Of a stretch of DNA of 64,000 nucleotides, positions 12,248-20,818 are shown one piece after another. Origin of the DNA: Gammaproteobacteria bacterium (GTDB lineage Bacteria > Pseudomonadota > Gammaproteobacteria > SZUA-229); assembly GCA_029881795.1 (NCBI GenBank), contig JAOULX010000001.1:328723-392722 (forward strand). Reading direction: 5' to 3'. How positions within the stretch are numbered: position 1 is the first letter of the stretch; every line of letters starts with the position of its first letter. The translations under genes were made by a program, and so were the position numbers. Under the pieces are notes generated by a model. The model worked only from the letters and a program-made list of their open reading frames with translations. It was not told the DNA's origin and made no database searches.

Positions 12248-13560
12248 TGGCCACTAAGCCTCAGCAAAAAATGGATGCACGCTTTATTGCGATCAAAGTT
12301 CTTCTCAGAGTGCTGAAAAACGGCGAGTCACTGAGCAGTGCGATACCTAATGAAATCAGTAATCTGGATGAGCGTGAGCGGCCACTGTTACAGGCACTGG
12401 TGTATGGCGTGTTACGCTGGCGCTGGCAACTTGAATCGATTCTTAAAAAATATTTAAAAAAAGCACTGAAAGCCAAAGACCTGGATATCAACATCATATT
12501 AATGCTGGGTGTGTTTCAGTTACTGTGGTTACGCACCCCCGATTATGCTGCGGTCGATGGGGCGGTCAATAGCTCTCTTAAAATCAGAAAAAAATGGGCG
12601 AAAGCACTGATCAATGCCGTTTTGCGACAGTTGATACGAGAGCGTGACGAGATCAATTATAAAGATACTTTAGAAGCTGAATTTTCGCACCCACAATGGC
12701 TGATCGATAAAATAAAATATGACTGGCCCGAGCAGTGGCAGCAAATTTTAAGTGAGGCTAATCAAGCCGCTCCGATGACGCTACGGCTGGATACCCGGCA
12801 AATGGAAGTGGCAGATTATAATGAATTATTAAATGAGGTTGAGCTGGATGCAGAGGTGGCAGCCCATGTACCCGGTGCGCTGATTTTAAAGCAGCCGGCA
12901 GATGTGTCTCGGCTGCCGGGTTTTGAGCAGGGTTTGGTGTCTGTGCAGGATGCCGCAGCCCAGTGTGCAGCGCCGTTGTTGCAGCTTGCGCCTCAGCAGA
13001 AAGTGCTGGATGCCTGTGCCGCACCGGGTGGTAAAAGCGCGCATATTCTGCAGACTGAGCCGGCGCTAGAACTCGATGCGGTGGACATTTCAGAATCACG
13101 ACTGCAGCGGGTTGCAGAAAACTTGCAGCGATTAGGGCAGCAGGCGAATTTGATCTGCGCCGATATTTCGCAACCGGAGCAATGGTGGCAAGGTCAGCAA
13201 TATGACCGAATTTTGTTGGATGCCCCGTGTTCTGCCAGTGGGGTAATTCGTCGTCATCCGGATATTAAGTCATTGCGCCGCGAGAGTGATATTGCAGAGC
13301 TGGTAGCGACGCAGCAACAAATTCTTGATGTACTCTGGCCGATGTTGAAGCCGGGTGGGCTGATGCTATATGCAACCTGCTCAATTTTTCGGGTCGAAAA
13401 CGAGCAGCAAATGCAGCATTTTTTACAGCGCATGACGGATGCTGAAGAAATAAAGATAGCAGCCGGTTGGGGCCATGAACAAAAAGTCGGCCGGCAGATC
13501 TTAAGCGGTGAGCAGCAGATGGATGGTTTTTATTACGCGCTGGTACGAAAGTCTATTTAG
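12247..13560 (+). CDS. rsmB: 16S rRNA m5C967 methyltransferase RsmB
   Basis: SAM-dependent methylation of C967 in 16S rRNA. The N-terminal NusB-like RNA-binding domain covers residues about 1-140. The catalytic domain has the SAM motif VLDACAAPGGKSAHIL near 255-270 and the two cysteines of RNA m5C methyltransferases in DAPCSASGVIRRHP and YATCSIFRVEN. Length 437 is typical. It overlaps fmt by one base. An AT-rich 8-bp inverted repeat at 13570-13590 after the stop might act as a weak terminator. Confidence 0.95.
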   Translation: MATKPQQKMDARFIAIKVLLRVLKNGESLSSAIPNEISNLDERERPLLQALVYGVLRWRWQLESILKKYLKKALKAKDLDINIILMLGVFQLLWLRTPDYAAVDGAVNSSLKIRKKWAKALINAVLRQLIRERDEINYKDTLEAEFSHPQWLIDKIKYDWPEQWQQILSEANQAAPMTLRLDTRQMEVADYNELLNEVELDAEVAAHVPGALILKQPADVSRLPGFEQGLVSVQDAAAQCAAPLLQLAPQQKVLDACAAPGGKSAHILQTEPALELDAVDISESRLQRVAENLQRLGQQANLICADISQPEQWWQGQQYDRILLDAPCSASGVIRRHPDIKSLRRESDIAELVATQQQILDVLWPMLKPGGLMLYATCSIFRVENEQQMQHFLQRMTDAEEIKIAAGWGHEQKVGRQILSGEQQMDGFYYALVRKSI

Positions 13561-13653
13561 TTTTTATCATTTGTTATTTTTTATAACAAAATATTTTTAT
13601 CTGCTGCTATTATTGGCGGCACCGATCACTTTTAAACAGGCAGTTGACTATAC

Positions 13654-14343
13654 ATGTACGCAGATGAAATTTTAGTTCTCAATCGTTTATTGCTGGCTTT
13701 ATTAGCCGGTGGAATTATTGGTATTGAGCGGGCCTATCACGGACGTGAAGCCGGGTTTCGTACTCACACGCTGGTTTGTGTGTCATCTGCACTGTTGATG
13801 CTGCTAATGGCCTTTCAGTGGCAGTTTATGCCGGCTGAATTCATTGAGACGATTCGTACAGACCCGACCCGAATGGCGCAGGGCATTATGACGGGTATTG
13901 GTTTCTTAGGTGCCGGTGTAATCATCAAAGAAGGCTTGTCTGTTCGTGGTCTGACTACCGCGGCTTCGATCTGGATGACCGCCTCGATCGGAATCGTTAT
14001 TGGATTGGGATTTTATTTTCCGGCTGCGCTGGCGACGCTTATCACGGTGACGGTGCTTTCATTTTTCAGAATGTTTGAAAAATGGCTGCCGTCGCAAAAA
14101 TACGCAAAATTCTCCATCAGCTTATTCAGAACAAACGGCTCTATGGATGAAGAGGCGTTAATGCACATGCTTGATCAATTCGGCTTAAAAGCGTTTGATC
14201 TGAGTTATATCCTGCGTGATAAAGGCACTTATATCCGCTATGAAATGTTTATTATGTCGAAACATAAAAAGAATTTTAATGAGTTGGCGCAGCGACTGCT
14301 GCAAATTGACACGGTGCATGCGTTCAAAATTATCCCGAGTTAG
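13654..14343 (+). CDS. MgtC/SapB family membrane protein
   Basis: The 229-residue protein has about four transmembrane helices in the first 150 residues and a soluble ACT-like C-terminal domain (about 155-229). The MgtC signature is clear: LLAGGIIGIERAYHGREAGFRTHTLV near 18-42 and GIMTGIGFLGAGVIIKEGLSVRGLTTAASIWMTASIG near 79-115. MgtC-family proteins are linked to magnesium limitation, and some inhibit the F-type ATP synthase, but members outside pathogens are mostly uncharacterised. It has its own upstream gap and is followed by trkA, another cation-related gene. Confidence 0.88.
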   Translation: MYADEILVLNRLLLALLAGGIIGIERAYHGREAGFRTHTLVCVSSALLMLLMAFQWQFMPAEFIETIRTDPTRMAQGIMTGIGFLGAGVIIKEGLSVRGLTTAASIWMTASIGIVIGLGFYFPAALATLITVTVLSFFRMFEKWLPSQKYAKFSISLFRTNGSMDEEALMHMLDQFGLKAFDLSYILRDKGTYIRYEMFIMSKHKKNFNELAQRLLQIDTVHAFKIIPS

Positions 14344-14522
14344 GGCTTGCTGGTAGCGCCTGGCTAGTCGGGTGGAAGTCTCTCCGGTGCTGGCTGGCAG
14401 GTGTGTTGTGCGGTAAAGATCTGCAATTAGGCTTATCAGCTGAGTGTATTTAGCGTAAAATCCGCGCTTTACTCTCTCTGCTTGATTAGCATCCGGTTGG
14501 GTCTGGGTTGGGGACTTCTTAA

Positions 14523-15899
14523 ATGAAAATTCTTATTCTTGGTGCGGGACAGGTTGGCTCGTCGGTTGCGGCAAACCTGGCACGCGAAGCCAATGATATT
14601 ACACTGGTCGATAAAAACCCTGACTGGTTGCATGATTTGCGCGATCGTATGGATATCCAGACCGTGGTTGGTGATGCCTCACACCCGCATGTGCTTGAAA
14701 AAGCCGGGATTGAAGACACCGATATGCTGATCGCTGTTACCAACAGCGATGAAACCAATATGGTAGCTTGTCAGATTGCCTACTCGCTGTATAACACACC
14801 CACCAAAATAGCCCGTATCCGCGCACTCGATTACATCATTCATCCCGAACTGTTTCAACGTGAAGCGTTTCCGATTGATGTCATCATCAGTCCCGAACAA
14901 ATTATGACGGATTATATTCATCATTTGATTGAATATCCCGGGGCATTACAGGTGCTGGATTTTGCCAAAGGAAAAGTGCAGCTGGTCGGCATCAAAGCCT
15001 ATAACGATGGTTTGCTGGTAGGGCATGAGCTACAGGCATTACGAGACCATATGCCGGGAGTTGATACGCGGGTTGCCGCAATATATCGACGCGGTAAAGC
15101 GATTGAGCCAAAGCGTGACACCATCATTGAAGTTGATGATGAAGTCTTCTTTGTCGCCGCAAGAGAAAACATTCGTGCTGTTATGAATGAGCTAAGACGC
15201 GTTGAAAAACCGTTTAAGCGAATTCTGATTATTGGCGGCGGGCATATCGGTAAGCGTCTGGCACAAACCCTTGAAAAAAGTCATCAGGTAAAAATAATTG
15301 AGCAGGACCAGCAGCGTGCAAAATATTTATCGCATACTCTGGAAAAAGCGGTGGTGTTGCTGGGTAGTGCAACGAATGAAGAGTTATTGCTTGAAGAAAA
15401 TATAGACAGCATGGATGTGGTGATCTCCTGTACCAACAGTGATGAAATCAATATTTTGTCAACTATGCTGGCCAAGCATATGGGTGCCAGTAAAGTTATG
15501 GCGCTGATTAACAAACCCGGTTATAGCGAGCTGATTGAAAAAAAAGGTCTGATAGATGTCGCCATTTCACCACAGCAGGTGACCATAGGCGAACTCTTAA
15601 CCCATGTGCGTCGTGGTGATGTAGTGGCTGTGCATTCATTGCGCAAAGGGGCGGCTGAGGCGATTGAAGCCGTAGCCCATGGTGATGAAAGCACTTCGCA
15701 GGTGGTGGGTAAACGGGTCGATCAGGTAGTTTTGCCACAGGGAGCAAATATCGGTGCAATCGTTCGTGGCAAACAGGTGCTGATCGCGCACCATGATACG
15801 GTGATTGAGTCAGAAGATCACGTCGTGTTATTCGTTACAGAAAAATCCAGAATCCATGATGTTGAACGGCTGTTTCAGGTCAGTGCGTTCTTTATTTAA
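14523..15899 (+). CDS. trkA: Trk potassium uptake regulatory protein TrkA
   Basis: Peripheral NAD(H)-binding subunit of the Trk potassium transporter. The 458-residue protein has two RCK units in tandem, each an N-terminal Rossmann domain (ILGAGQVGSSVA at 4-15; IIGGGHIGKRLA near 237-248) followed by a TrkA-C domain. This doubled arrangement is usual for TrkA. trkH follows after 20 bases or so, giving a complete regulator-channel pair. The 179-base gap before the gene should contain its promoter. Confidence 0.97.
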   Translation: MKILILGAGQVGSSVAANLAREANDITLVDKNPDWLHDLRDRMDIQTVVGDASHPHVLEKAGIEDTDMLIAVTNSDETNMVACQIAYSLYNTPTKIARIRALDYIIHPELFQREAFPIDVIISPEQIMTDYIHHLIEYPGALQVLDFAKGKVQLVGIKAYNDGLLVGHELQALRDHMPGVDTRVAAIYRRGKAIEPKRDTIIEVDDEVFFVAARENIRAVMNELRRVEKPFKRILIIGGGHIGKRLAQTLEKSHQVKIIEQDQQRAKYLSHTLEKAVVLLGSATNEELLLEENIDSMDVVISCTNSDEINILSTMLAKHMGASKVMALINKPGYSELIEKKGLIDVAISPQQVTIGELLTHVRRGDVVAVHSLRKGAAEAIEAVAHGDESTSQVVGKRVDQVVLPQGANIGAIVRGKQVLIAHHDTVIESEDHVVLFVTEKSRIHDVERLFQVSAFFI

Positions 15900-15931
15900 T
15901 TTATCAGGGCCGACTTACATTGCACTTAAAA

Positions 15932-17371
15932 ATGATTCAACAGATTATCGGCCTGCTGCTGGTGCTTTTCAGTGCCAGTATGTTGCCGCCTATAATACTG
16001 GATTTATTTTATTCTGAAGGCGTTTTACAGTCTTTCTTTACAAGTTACCTGATCCTGTTGGGTACTGGTCTGATGTTCTGGTTTCCGGTCAGAAAAATTA
16101 AAAATGAATTACGAATCAGGGATGGATTCGTCGTTGTCGTAATGTTCTGGCTGGTGCTCGGGGTATCGGGCTCGTTGCCATTTTTATTATTCGATGCCTT
16201 TGATATCAGTATTACCGATGCGGTTTTTGAATCGGTATCTGCACTTACTACTACCGGCGCAACAGTCATTACCCGGCTTGAAAGTTTGCCGCATGCATTG
16301 TTGTTTTATCGACAGCAGTTACAGTGGATGGGAGGAATGGGTATTATCGTACTGGCTGTGGCGATTTTGCCAATGCTGGGAATCGGCGGGATGCAGCTAT
16401 ACCGTGCGGAAACTCCGGGCCCGGTTAAAGACAGTAAGCTAACACCTAGAATTACAGAAACAGCAAAAGCGCTCTGGTATATCTATCTCTGGTTAACGAT
16501 CAGTTGTGCCTTTGCTTACTGGGTGGCAGGGATGGACTGGTTTGATGCGATTGGTCATAGTTTCAGTACCGTGGCTATCGGTGGTTTTTCAACACACGAT
16601 GCCAGCCTCGGTTATTTTGACAGTCAGCTGATCGAAAGCGTCGCTGTTTTTTTTATGTTTTTAGGCGGGGTAAACTTTGCTCTGCATTTTTTGGCATTTC
16701 AACGCAAAGATCTATGCCCCTATTTTTCCGATGCGGAATTCAAAACCTATAGTCTGGTGCTGGCGCTGGCAGTCATCATTTCGGTGCTGTATTTATATTT
16801 CAGTGAGACAGTTGATAATTTTTCCGATGCTTTTCGTCAGGGGCTGTTTCAGGCTGTATCGATTGGAACAACCACGGGCTTTTCAACCACGGACTTTTTC
16901 TTATGGCCGGTTTTTTTGCCGGTATTTTTAATGTTCATCAGTTTTGTGGGTGGTTGTTCAGGTTCAACTGGTGGCGGTATGAAAGTGATACGCGTCTTGC
17001 TGTTGTTTAAGCAGGGTATGCGTGAGCTGGTGAAGCTGGTGCATCCGAATGCTCAGGTAGTGGTCAAAGTCGGAAAGCAACCGATGTCTGACCGAGTGAT
17101 TGATGCTGTCTGGGGTTTTTTTGCGGCCTATGTTGCGTTGTTTGTGGTGATGATGCTGTTGTTGATGATGGCAGGAAATGATCAGGTTACGTCGTTTTCA
17201 GCGGTCGCAGCGGCGATGAATAATCTCGGTCCCGGGCTGGGAGAGGTTGGCCAAAACTACGCAACCATCAATGATTTTTCCAAATGGGTTTTGTGTTTTG
17301 CGATGCTGTTGGGCCGGCTTGAAGTATTTACTCTGTTGGTTTTGTTTACACCAGTTTTCTGGCGTCGGTAA
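15932..17371 (+). CDS. trkH: Trk potassium transporter membrane subunit TrkH
   Basis: The pore-forming subunit of Trk potassium uptake. The product (479 residues from the ATG; a TTG at 15920 would add four) has about ten hydrophobic segments and the four degenerate pore loops of the family, for example SALTTTGATV, FSTVAIGGFST, SIGTTTGFST and AAAMNNLGPGLG. GGCSGSTGGGMKVIRVLLL is the family signature near residue 345. It follows trkA closely and its stop overlaps the next gene's start. Confidence 0.95.
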   Translation: MIQQIIGLLLVLFSASMLPPIILDLFYSEGVLQSFFTSYLILLGTGLMFWFPVRKIKNELRIRDGFVVVVMFWLVLGVSGSLPFLLFDAFDISITDAVFESVSALTTTGATVITRLESLPHALLFYRQQLQWMGGMGIIVLAVAILPMLGIGGMQLYRAETPGPVKDSKLTPRITETAKALWYIYLWLTISCAFAYWVAGMDWFDAIGHSFSTVAIGGFSTHDASLGYFDSQLIESVAVFFMFLGGVNFALHFLAFQRKDLCPYFSDAEFKTYSLVLALAVIISVLYLYFSETVDNFSDAFRQGLFQAVSIGTTTGFSTTDFFLWPVFLPVFLMFISFVGGCSGSTGGGMKVIRVLLLFKQGMRELVKLVHPNAQVVVKVGKQPMSDRVIDAVWGFFAAYVALFVVMMLLLMMAGNDQVTSFSAVAAAMNNLGPGLGEVGQNYATINDFSKWVLCFAMLLGRLEVFTLLVLFTPVFWRR

Positions 17372-17955
17372 TGACCTTGCTTGCTAACAAACAACAAAAC
17401 TGGAATCAACGCTATCAGCTAAAAGCAATCACCGAGCCGGAAGCGGCTTATGTGCTGACAGCAAACTCTCATCTGCTGGCTGATAAAGGCAGAGCGCTCG
17501 ATCTTGCCTGTGGTCTCGGAGCTAATGCGATTTTTCTGGCGAGAAAAGGTTATCAGGTGACAGCGGTGGATTATTCGGCTGTGGCGCTGGAAAAGTTAGA
17601 TCGATTTGCTGAATCAGAAAACTTGTCGATTAACAGTCGTTTGATTGATCTGGAAAATTTTGAGGGTGCGCTGGGTAATTATGATTTGATTGTGGTTAGT
17701 TATTATCTGCAGCGTGAACTTTTTCCTCTTATTTTATCTGCTATAAACAGCGGAGGCATGTTGTTCTATCAGACCTTTAGCGGAATTGCAGACAATATGT
17801 CTGGGCCGAAGAATGCGGCATTCAGATTAAAACGGTCAGAGTTGTTAGCCCTGAGTTCAGGCCATGAAATACTTTATTACAGAGAAGATCCGGATAATTG
17901 CATTGGCGATGACTGTTTTAAAGGTGAAGTGATGATCGTAGTAAAAAGAGATTGA
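17371..17955 (+). CDS. Class I SAM-dependent methyltransferase
   Basis: The 194-residue protein has a class I methyltransferase fold: motif I LDLACGLGANAIFLARKG near 48-65, the acidic VTAVDYS after strand 2, and YDLIVVSYYLQRELFP as motif II. It resembles the TehB/UbiE-like small methyltransferases; substrate is not predictable. It starts on the last base of the trkH stop (TAATG) and is followed directly by an acyltransferase gene, so the three are probably one transcript. Confidence 0.82.
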   Translation: MTLLANKQQNWNQRYQLKAITEPEAAYVLTANSHLLADKGRALDLACGLGANAIFLARKGYQVTAVDYSAVALEKLDRFAESENLSINSRLIDLENFEGALGNYDLIVVSYYLQRELFPLILSAINSGGMLFYQTFSGIADNMSGPKNAAFRLKRSELLALSSGHEILYYREDPDNCIGDDCFKGEVMIVVKRD

Positions 17956-17956
17956 C

Positions 17957-18913
17957 ATGAAAAAGTATGAAAAAAGTGAGCCAGCTTCTCATCCTGGCTA
18001 TTTACCGGAATTTAAAATAAGTTTTTTGTTGCCAAAGCATTGGTTGAGCTGGTTCGGTATTTTCTTGTTATGGCTGATGATGTATCTGCCTTCTGTAGTA
18101 AAAAATCAGATAGCCAGAGGTATTTGTTTTCTGTCATGCAAGACAAATAAAAAGCGTTATCGCATCGCAAAACAAAATCTGCAGCTGTGTTTTCCGCAGA
18201 AAACGGCAGCTGAAATCGAACAGATGGTTGGGCGATTTTTTTATTATAAAGCCAGAATATTTCTGGACTATGCCTATGTCTGGTTTGCCAGTGAAAAAAA
18301 ACTTTCACGAGTCTATCAGGTGTTCAATGATGATGAATTGCAGGCAATAAAAAAGTCCGATAAAAAAGTCATTCTTCTTACCTGTCACATGCTGGGGCTG
18401 GATCAGGGGTCGCAGGCGCTGTCATTTGATAACGAGATAGTGTCAATGGTAAAAGCCATGAAAAATCCGCTATTAGACTGGGTCATTGGGCGCGGGCGTA
18501 CCCGGTTTAATACGCATGTTTATGAGCGTTCGTACGGGCTGACTGGCGTAATTGCCAGTGTTAAGGCAGGTGATCAGTTTATTTATTTACCGGATGAGGA
18601 TCTGACAGGAGGTCACTCGGAATTTGTACCTTTTTTTGGCGTGCAAAAATCAACCATTACGGCGCTCGGCCGGCTGGCGAAAATATGTGATGCTAAAGTT
18701 GTGCCATTTGTGTCTGTATTTAACGATAAGACCGGCGTCTATGAAGCGCATTTTTTACCGTCAATGAGTGATTATCCTAGCGGTGATAAAATGGCTGACA
18801 CGCTGGCAATGAATCAGGTATTTGAAAAGATGATTTTACAAGCACCGGAACAATACCTGTGGACATTCCGTTATTTTCAGACCAGACCGGCTGGTGAACC
18901 AGCTGTTTATTAA
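17957..18913 (+). CDS. LpxL/HtrB-family lipid acyltransferase
   Basis: The 318-residue protein has a single N-terminal hydrophobic helix (residues about 31-50) and the lysophospholipid acyltransferase domain of the LpxL/LpxM family. The catalytic H-x4-D motif is CHMLGLDQG near 143-151, with FIYLPDEDL..G near 207-217 and FFG as the second block. It is a likely late acyltransferase of lipid A or of a related lipid at the inner membrane; which acyl chain is added cannot be told. It begins one base after the methyltransferase stop. Confidence 0.85.
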   Translation: MKKYEKSEPASHPGYLPEFKISFLLPKHWLSWFGIFLLWLMMYLPSVVKNQIARGICFLSCKTNKKRYRIAKQNLQLCFPQKTAAEIEQMVGRFFYYKARIFLDYAYVWFASEKKLSRVYQVFNDDELQAIKKSDKKVILLTCHMLGLDQGSQALSFDNEIVSMVKAMKNPLLDWVIGRGRTRFNTHVYERSYGLTGVIASVKAGDQFIYLPDEDLTGGHSEFVPFFGVQKSTITALGRLAKICDAKVVPFVSVFNDKTGVYEAHFLPSMSDYPSGDKMADTLAMNQVFEKMILQAPEQYLWTFRYFQTRPAGEPAVY

Positions 18914-18922
18914 AACGGGTTG

Positions 18923-19108
18923 ATGATGTTAAAAATATTTAATAGCGTACCGTATCTCGGAGCACTGATCATTGCCGTAGGCATGGTGGCTGGATTTTAT
19001 TATCTTTTTACGGATGCCGATGAGATGGCAAAATACTTTCTGGCAATGATACCGGTCGGTTTTTTAATCCTGTTTGTAGGTGTCGTGACCAATATGCTGC
19101 GCCGATAA
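18923..19108 (+). CDS. Small two-helix membrane protein
   Basis: About 61 residues with two hydrophobic segments (about 10-29 and 38-57) separated by an acidic turn (DADEMAKY). Three consecutive possible starts (TTG 18920, ATG 18923, ATG 18926) exist; the first ATG is taken. It lies 9 bases after the acyltransferase gene and is likely the last gene of the trkA-trkH transcript. Not recognised as a named family; no function is proposed. Confidence 0.6.
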   Translation: MMLKIFNSVPYLGALIIAVGMVAGFYYLFTDADEMAKYFLAMIPVGFLILFVGVVTNMLRR

Positions 19109-19127
19109 TATCGCATCTGGCAAGGCC

Positions 19128-19637
19128 TTACTTTACAGTAAAGTTTTGTGTTGCGATGGTTTTACCATCTTTCTTTAAATGGAAGACCCAGTCGCCCGCT
19201 TTTAATTCGTCTTCAGTTTCCAGTAAATAACCGTTTATAGCAGTGACTTTTTTGTCTATTACCAGAAAGCTATTGGTTTCGTTATAATGGCTGGAGATGC
19301 TGCCATCCTGTTGTCTGATTTGAGGATGACTGACTTCGCTGGTAATTTTTATGAGTTTGTCTTCAATGCCTACAATCTGATATTCGAAGCCGAAAAACAG
19401 TGGTGTTTTTGCCGGAATGGTTCGGGTATGTTTTAAATGAACCGGTGATAAAGAGGTGCTGTTGATGGTTTTGTCAGAAATCGGGTTAATCCAGGTTTTG
19501 CCGTTATCGGGAGTATGAGCGTATATGCCAAAATGAAGGATTGTTATGTCTTCGCTTTTTTCTGCACGCAAATTAAAGGCGAGGCTGCTGAGACAGCTGA
19601 TGATAAGACAGATTAATAATTTATTTTTTCTACGCAT
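19128..19637 (-). CDS. Exported protein of unknown function (possibly DUF3859)
   Basis: The 169-residue product has a short signal peptide (RRKNK, hydrophobic core, cleavage near residue 25) and a single beta-rich domain. Blocks such as HFGIYAHT, GFEYQIVG and GDWVFHLKKDGKTIATQNFTV suggest an immunoglobulin-like periplasmic fold and recall DUF3859, but I am not certain of the family. It lies 10 bases after ttcA on the same strand and may be co-transcribed. Convergent with the small membrane protein gene at 19108. Confidence 0.6.
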   Translation of the reverse strand: MRRKNKLLICLIISCLSSLAFNLRAEKSEDITILHFGIYAHTPDNGKTWINPISDKTINSTSLSPVHLKHTRTIPAKTPLFFGFEYQIVGIEDKLIKITSEVSHPQIRQQDGSISSHYNETNSFLVIDKKVTAINGYLLETEDELKAGDWVFHLKKDGKTIATQNFTVK

Positions 19638-19647
19638 CCTGGCGACC

Positions 19648-20427
19648 TCATTTTGATTGGGCTGTTTTTGTTACGTGTTGTTCATCTAATAATTCCGGCA
19701 TACCCTCAGACATGATAGGTTTTAGTGTTGTCAGCAGGGTTTTAAACAGGGTTTTATTGCCCTGTTCTTCATTATGTAATAATTGTTTCATGTGTTCGCG
19801 CTGGGTTGGCATACTAAAACAGGCCGGGCAGCTGTCAGCTATTACGGGTAACTGGTGTTCATTTACAAAGTCCCGGCTCTGGCGTTCCCGCATATATACC
19901 AGTGGTCTGATAATACGTAAATCACCGTCGTCATTGGTGTAATGCGCTTTCATTGTTTTGATTTTACCTAAATGGAATGCCGCCATTAAGAAGCTTTCGG
20001 CAAGATCATCAAGATGCTGTGCCAGTGCCAGAACATTGTAGTGATGTTTTCTTGCGGTGCTGTACATGATGCCGCGTTTAATGCGTGAACAAAAAGCACA
20101 GTATGACGGTTTGCCCATGTGCTCTTTAGCCATTTCCATAATTGGCTCTTGCATATAATGATATTCAAGTCCCAGTGATTCTATATAAGGAATCATCGGT
20201 GAGGGATCGAAGTCACCGGCTTGCGGGTCAACGGTCATCACGCCTAATTCAAAATGAATAGGAGCGTGTCGCTGGAAATGATGCAATACATGCAGCAATG
20301 TTAACGAATCTTTTCCGCCTGATAAACCAAGCAAGATGCGGTCACCATCGCGAATCATTTGAAAATGACTAATGGCCTGACCGGCCTGTCGTAAAATTGA
20401 TTTTGGTGGAGGGATAAATTGACTCAT
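19648..20427 (-). CDS. ttcA: TtcA-type tRNA 2-thiocytidine synthetase
   Basis: TtcA thiolates C32 of some tRNAs, using ATP and an Fe-S cluster. The 259-residue protein has the PP-loop LLGLSGGKDSLTLLHVL near 33-49, the CxxC of the family in CAFCSRIKRG near 113-122, ALAQHLDDLAESFLM, and a second CxxC (CPAC) near 201. It is shorter than the E. coli protein (311 residues) at the C-terminus, and the second cysteine motif differs from CNLC. It is therefore called as TtcA-type, with a related PP-loop thiolase as the alternative. The tandem GGA-rich RNAs lie upstream. Confidence 0.78.
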   Translation of the reverse strand: MSQFIPPPKSILRQAGQAISHFQMIRDGDRILLGLSGGKDSLTLLHVLHHFQRHAPIHFELGVMTVDPQAGDFDPSPMIPYIESLGLEYHYMQEPIMEMAKEHMGKPSYCAFCSRIKRGIMYSTARKHHYNVLALAQHLDDLAESFLMAAFHLGKIKTMKAHYTNDDGDLRIIRPLVYMRERQSRDFVNEHQLPVIADSCPACFSMPTQREHMKQLLHNEEQGNKTLFKTLLTTLKPIMSEGMPELLDEQHVTKTAQSK

Positions 20428-20474
20428 GCCGCATAAGATACGGGTAATGCCTGTATTTGCAAGTTTATTTCAAT

Positions 20475-20507
20475 AAAAAAGCCTCCGGCGTTTCCATGCC
20501 GGAGGCT
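20475..20507 (-). terminator. Terminator of sRNA 2
   Basis: A perfect 10-bp stem (20480-20489 with 20498-20507) has an 8-base loop containing GGA on the minus strand, followed on that strand by six T. The plus strand has only four T, so the main direction is minus. Confidence 0.85.
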
Positions 20508-20534
20508 TTTCTAATAAACCACAAGTTCCTGATA

Positions 20535-20572
20535 AAAAAGGAAATTCCAGCCTATCCTTGGCTGGAATTTTT
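20535..20572 (-). terminator. Internal hairpin/terminator with GGA loop
   Basis: A perfect 11-bp stem (20542-20552 with 20560-20570) and a 7-base loop that reads AAGGATA on the minus strand, followed by CC and six T. It can be both a CsrA-binding hairpin and an early terminator of sRNA 2. It is also followed by five T on the plus strand. Confidence 0.6.
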
Positions 20573-20655
20573 GGCTTCCCTGACAGGAGGTTTGTCAGTC
20601 TAATTGAAGAATTGGGGTATCTTCAAACAACATCCTTGTAATAAGACAATTACAG

Positions 20656-20661
20656 ATTATA
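20656..20661 (-). promoter_or_regulatory. -10 element of sRNA 2
   Basis: Consensus TATAAT on the minus strand with no good -35 at 17 bases, as expected for an activator-dependent promoter. It lies 65 bases from the proximal end of the GacA-like box. Confidence 0.6.
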
Positions 20662-20726
20662 CAGAGTGTCAAAAGGATATCTGTCAGTTAATTCGTAAAG
20701 TTCTGGAGTCTATTTTCTAGGCTGAG

Positions 20727-20744
20727 TGTAAGATAATTCTGAGA
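20727..20744 (-). promoter_or_regulatory. GacA/LetA-like upstream box of sRNA 2
   Basis: The plus strand reads TGTAAG-N6-CTGAGA. The GacA consensus is TGTAAG-N6-CTTACA, so 10 of 12 fixed bases match. Read on the minus strand it also fits the Legionella LetA consensus TNAGAAATTTCTNA at most positions. Its spacing to the -10 matches that of the sister RNA. Confidence 0.6.
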
Positions 20745-20788
20745 AATGGTCGTGTCGGCTGGGGCATGGTTAAAATAAAGCAGGCAAT

Positions 20789-20818
20789 AAAAAACCCGGT
20801 CATTCCATGACCGGGTTT
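20789..20818 (-). terminator. Terminator of sRNA 1
   Basis: A perfect 11-bp stem (20792-20802 with 20808-20818) and a loop reading TGGAA on the minus strand, followed on that strand by a T run of six. The plus strand has just three T, so it terminates minus-strand transcripts. Confidence 0.88.

Larger units (their letters stand above)
20475..20649 (-). ncRNA. Candidate CsrB/RsmZ-type sRNA 2 (CsrA sponge)
   Basis: Seen: the minus strand of this gene-free stretch has seven GGA motifs in about 175 bases, several in hairpin loops (AAGGATA in the loop of an 11-bp stem at 20542-20570; ATGGAAAC in the terminator loop at 20490-20497). It ends in a 10-bp GC-rich hairpin plus six T. A perfect TATAAT (minus strand) at 20656-20661 predicts a start near 20649, and a GacA/LetA-like box lies at 20727-20744. 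The inner hairpin at 20542-20570 is also followed by six T after two bases, so a shorter RNA ending near 20535 is possible. Known: CsrB-family RNAs sequester CsrA/RsmA through looped GGA. Inferred: this RNA does so. Confidence 0.7.

Noticed and set aside
14344..14522. GC-rich gap before trkA examined for a tRNA
   Set aside because: No cloverleaf or T-arm consensus could be assembled.
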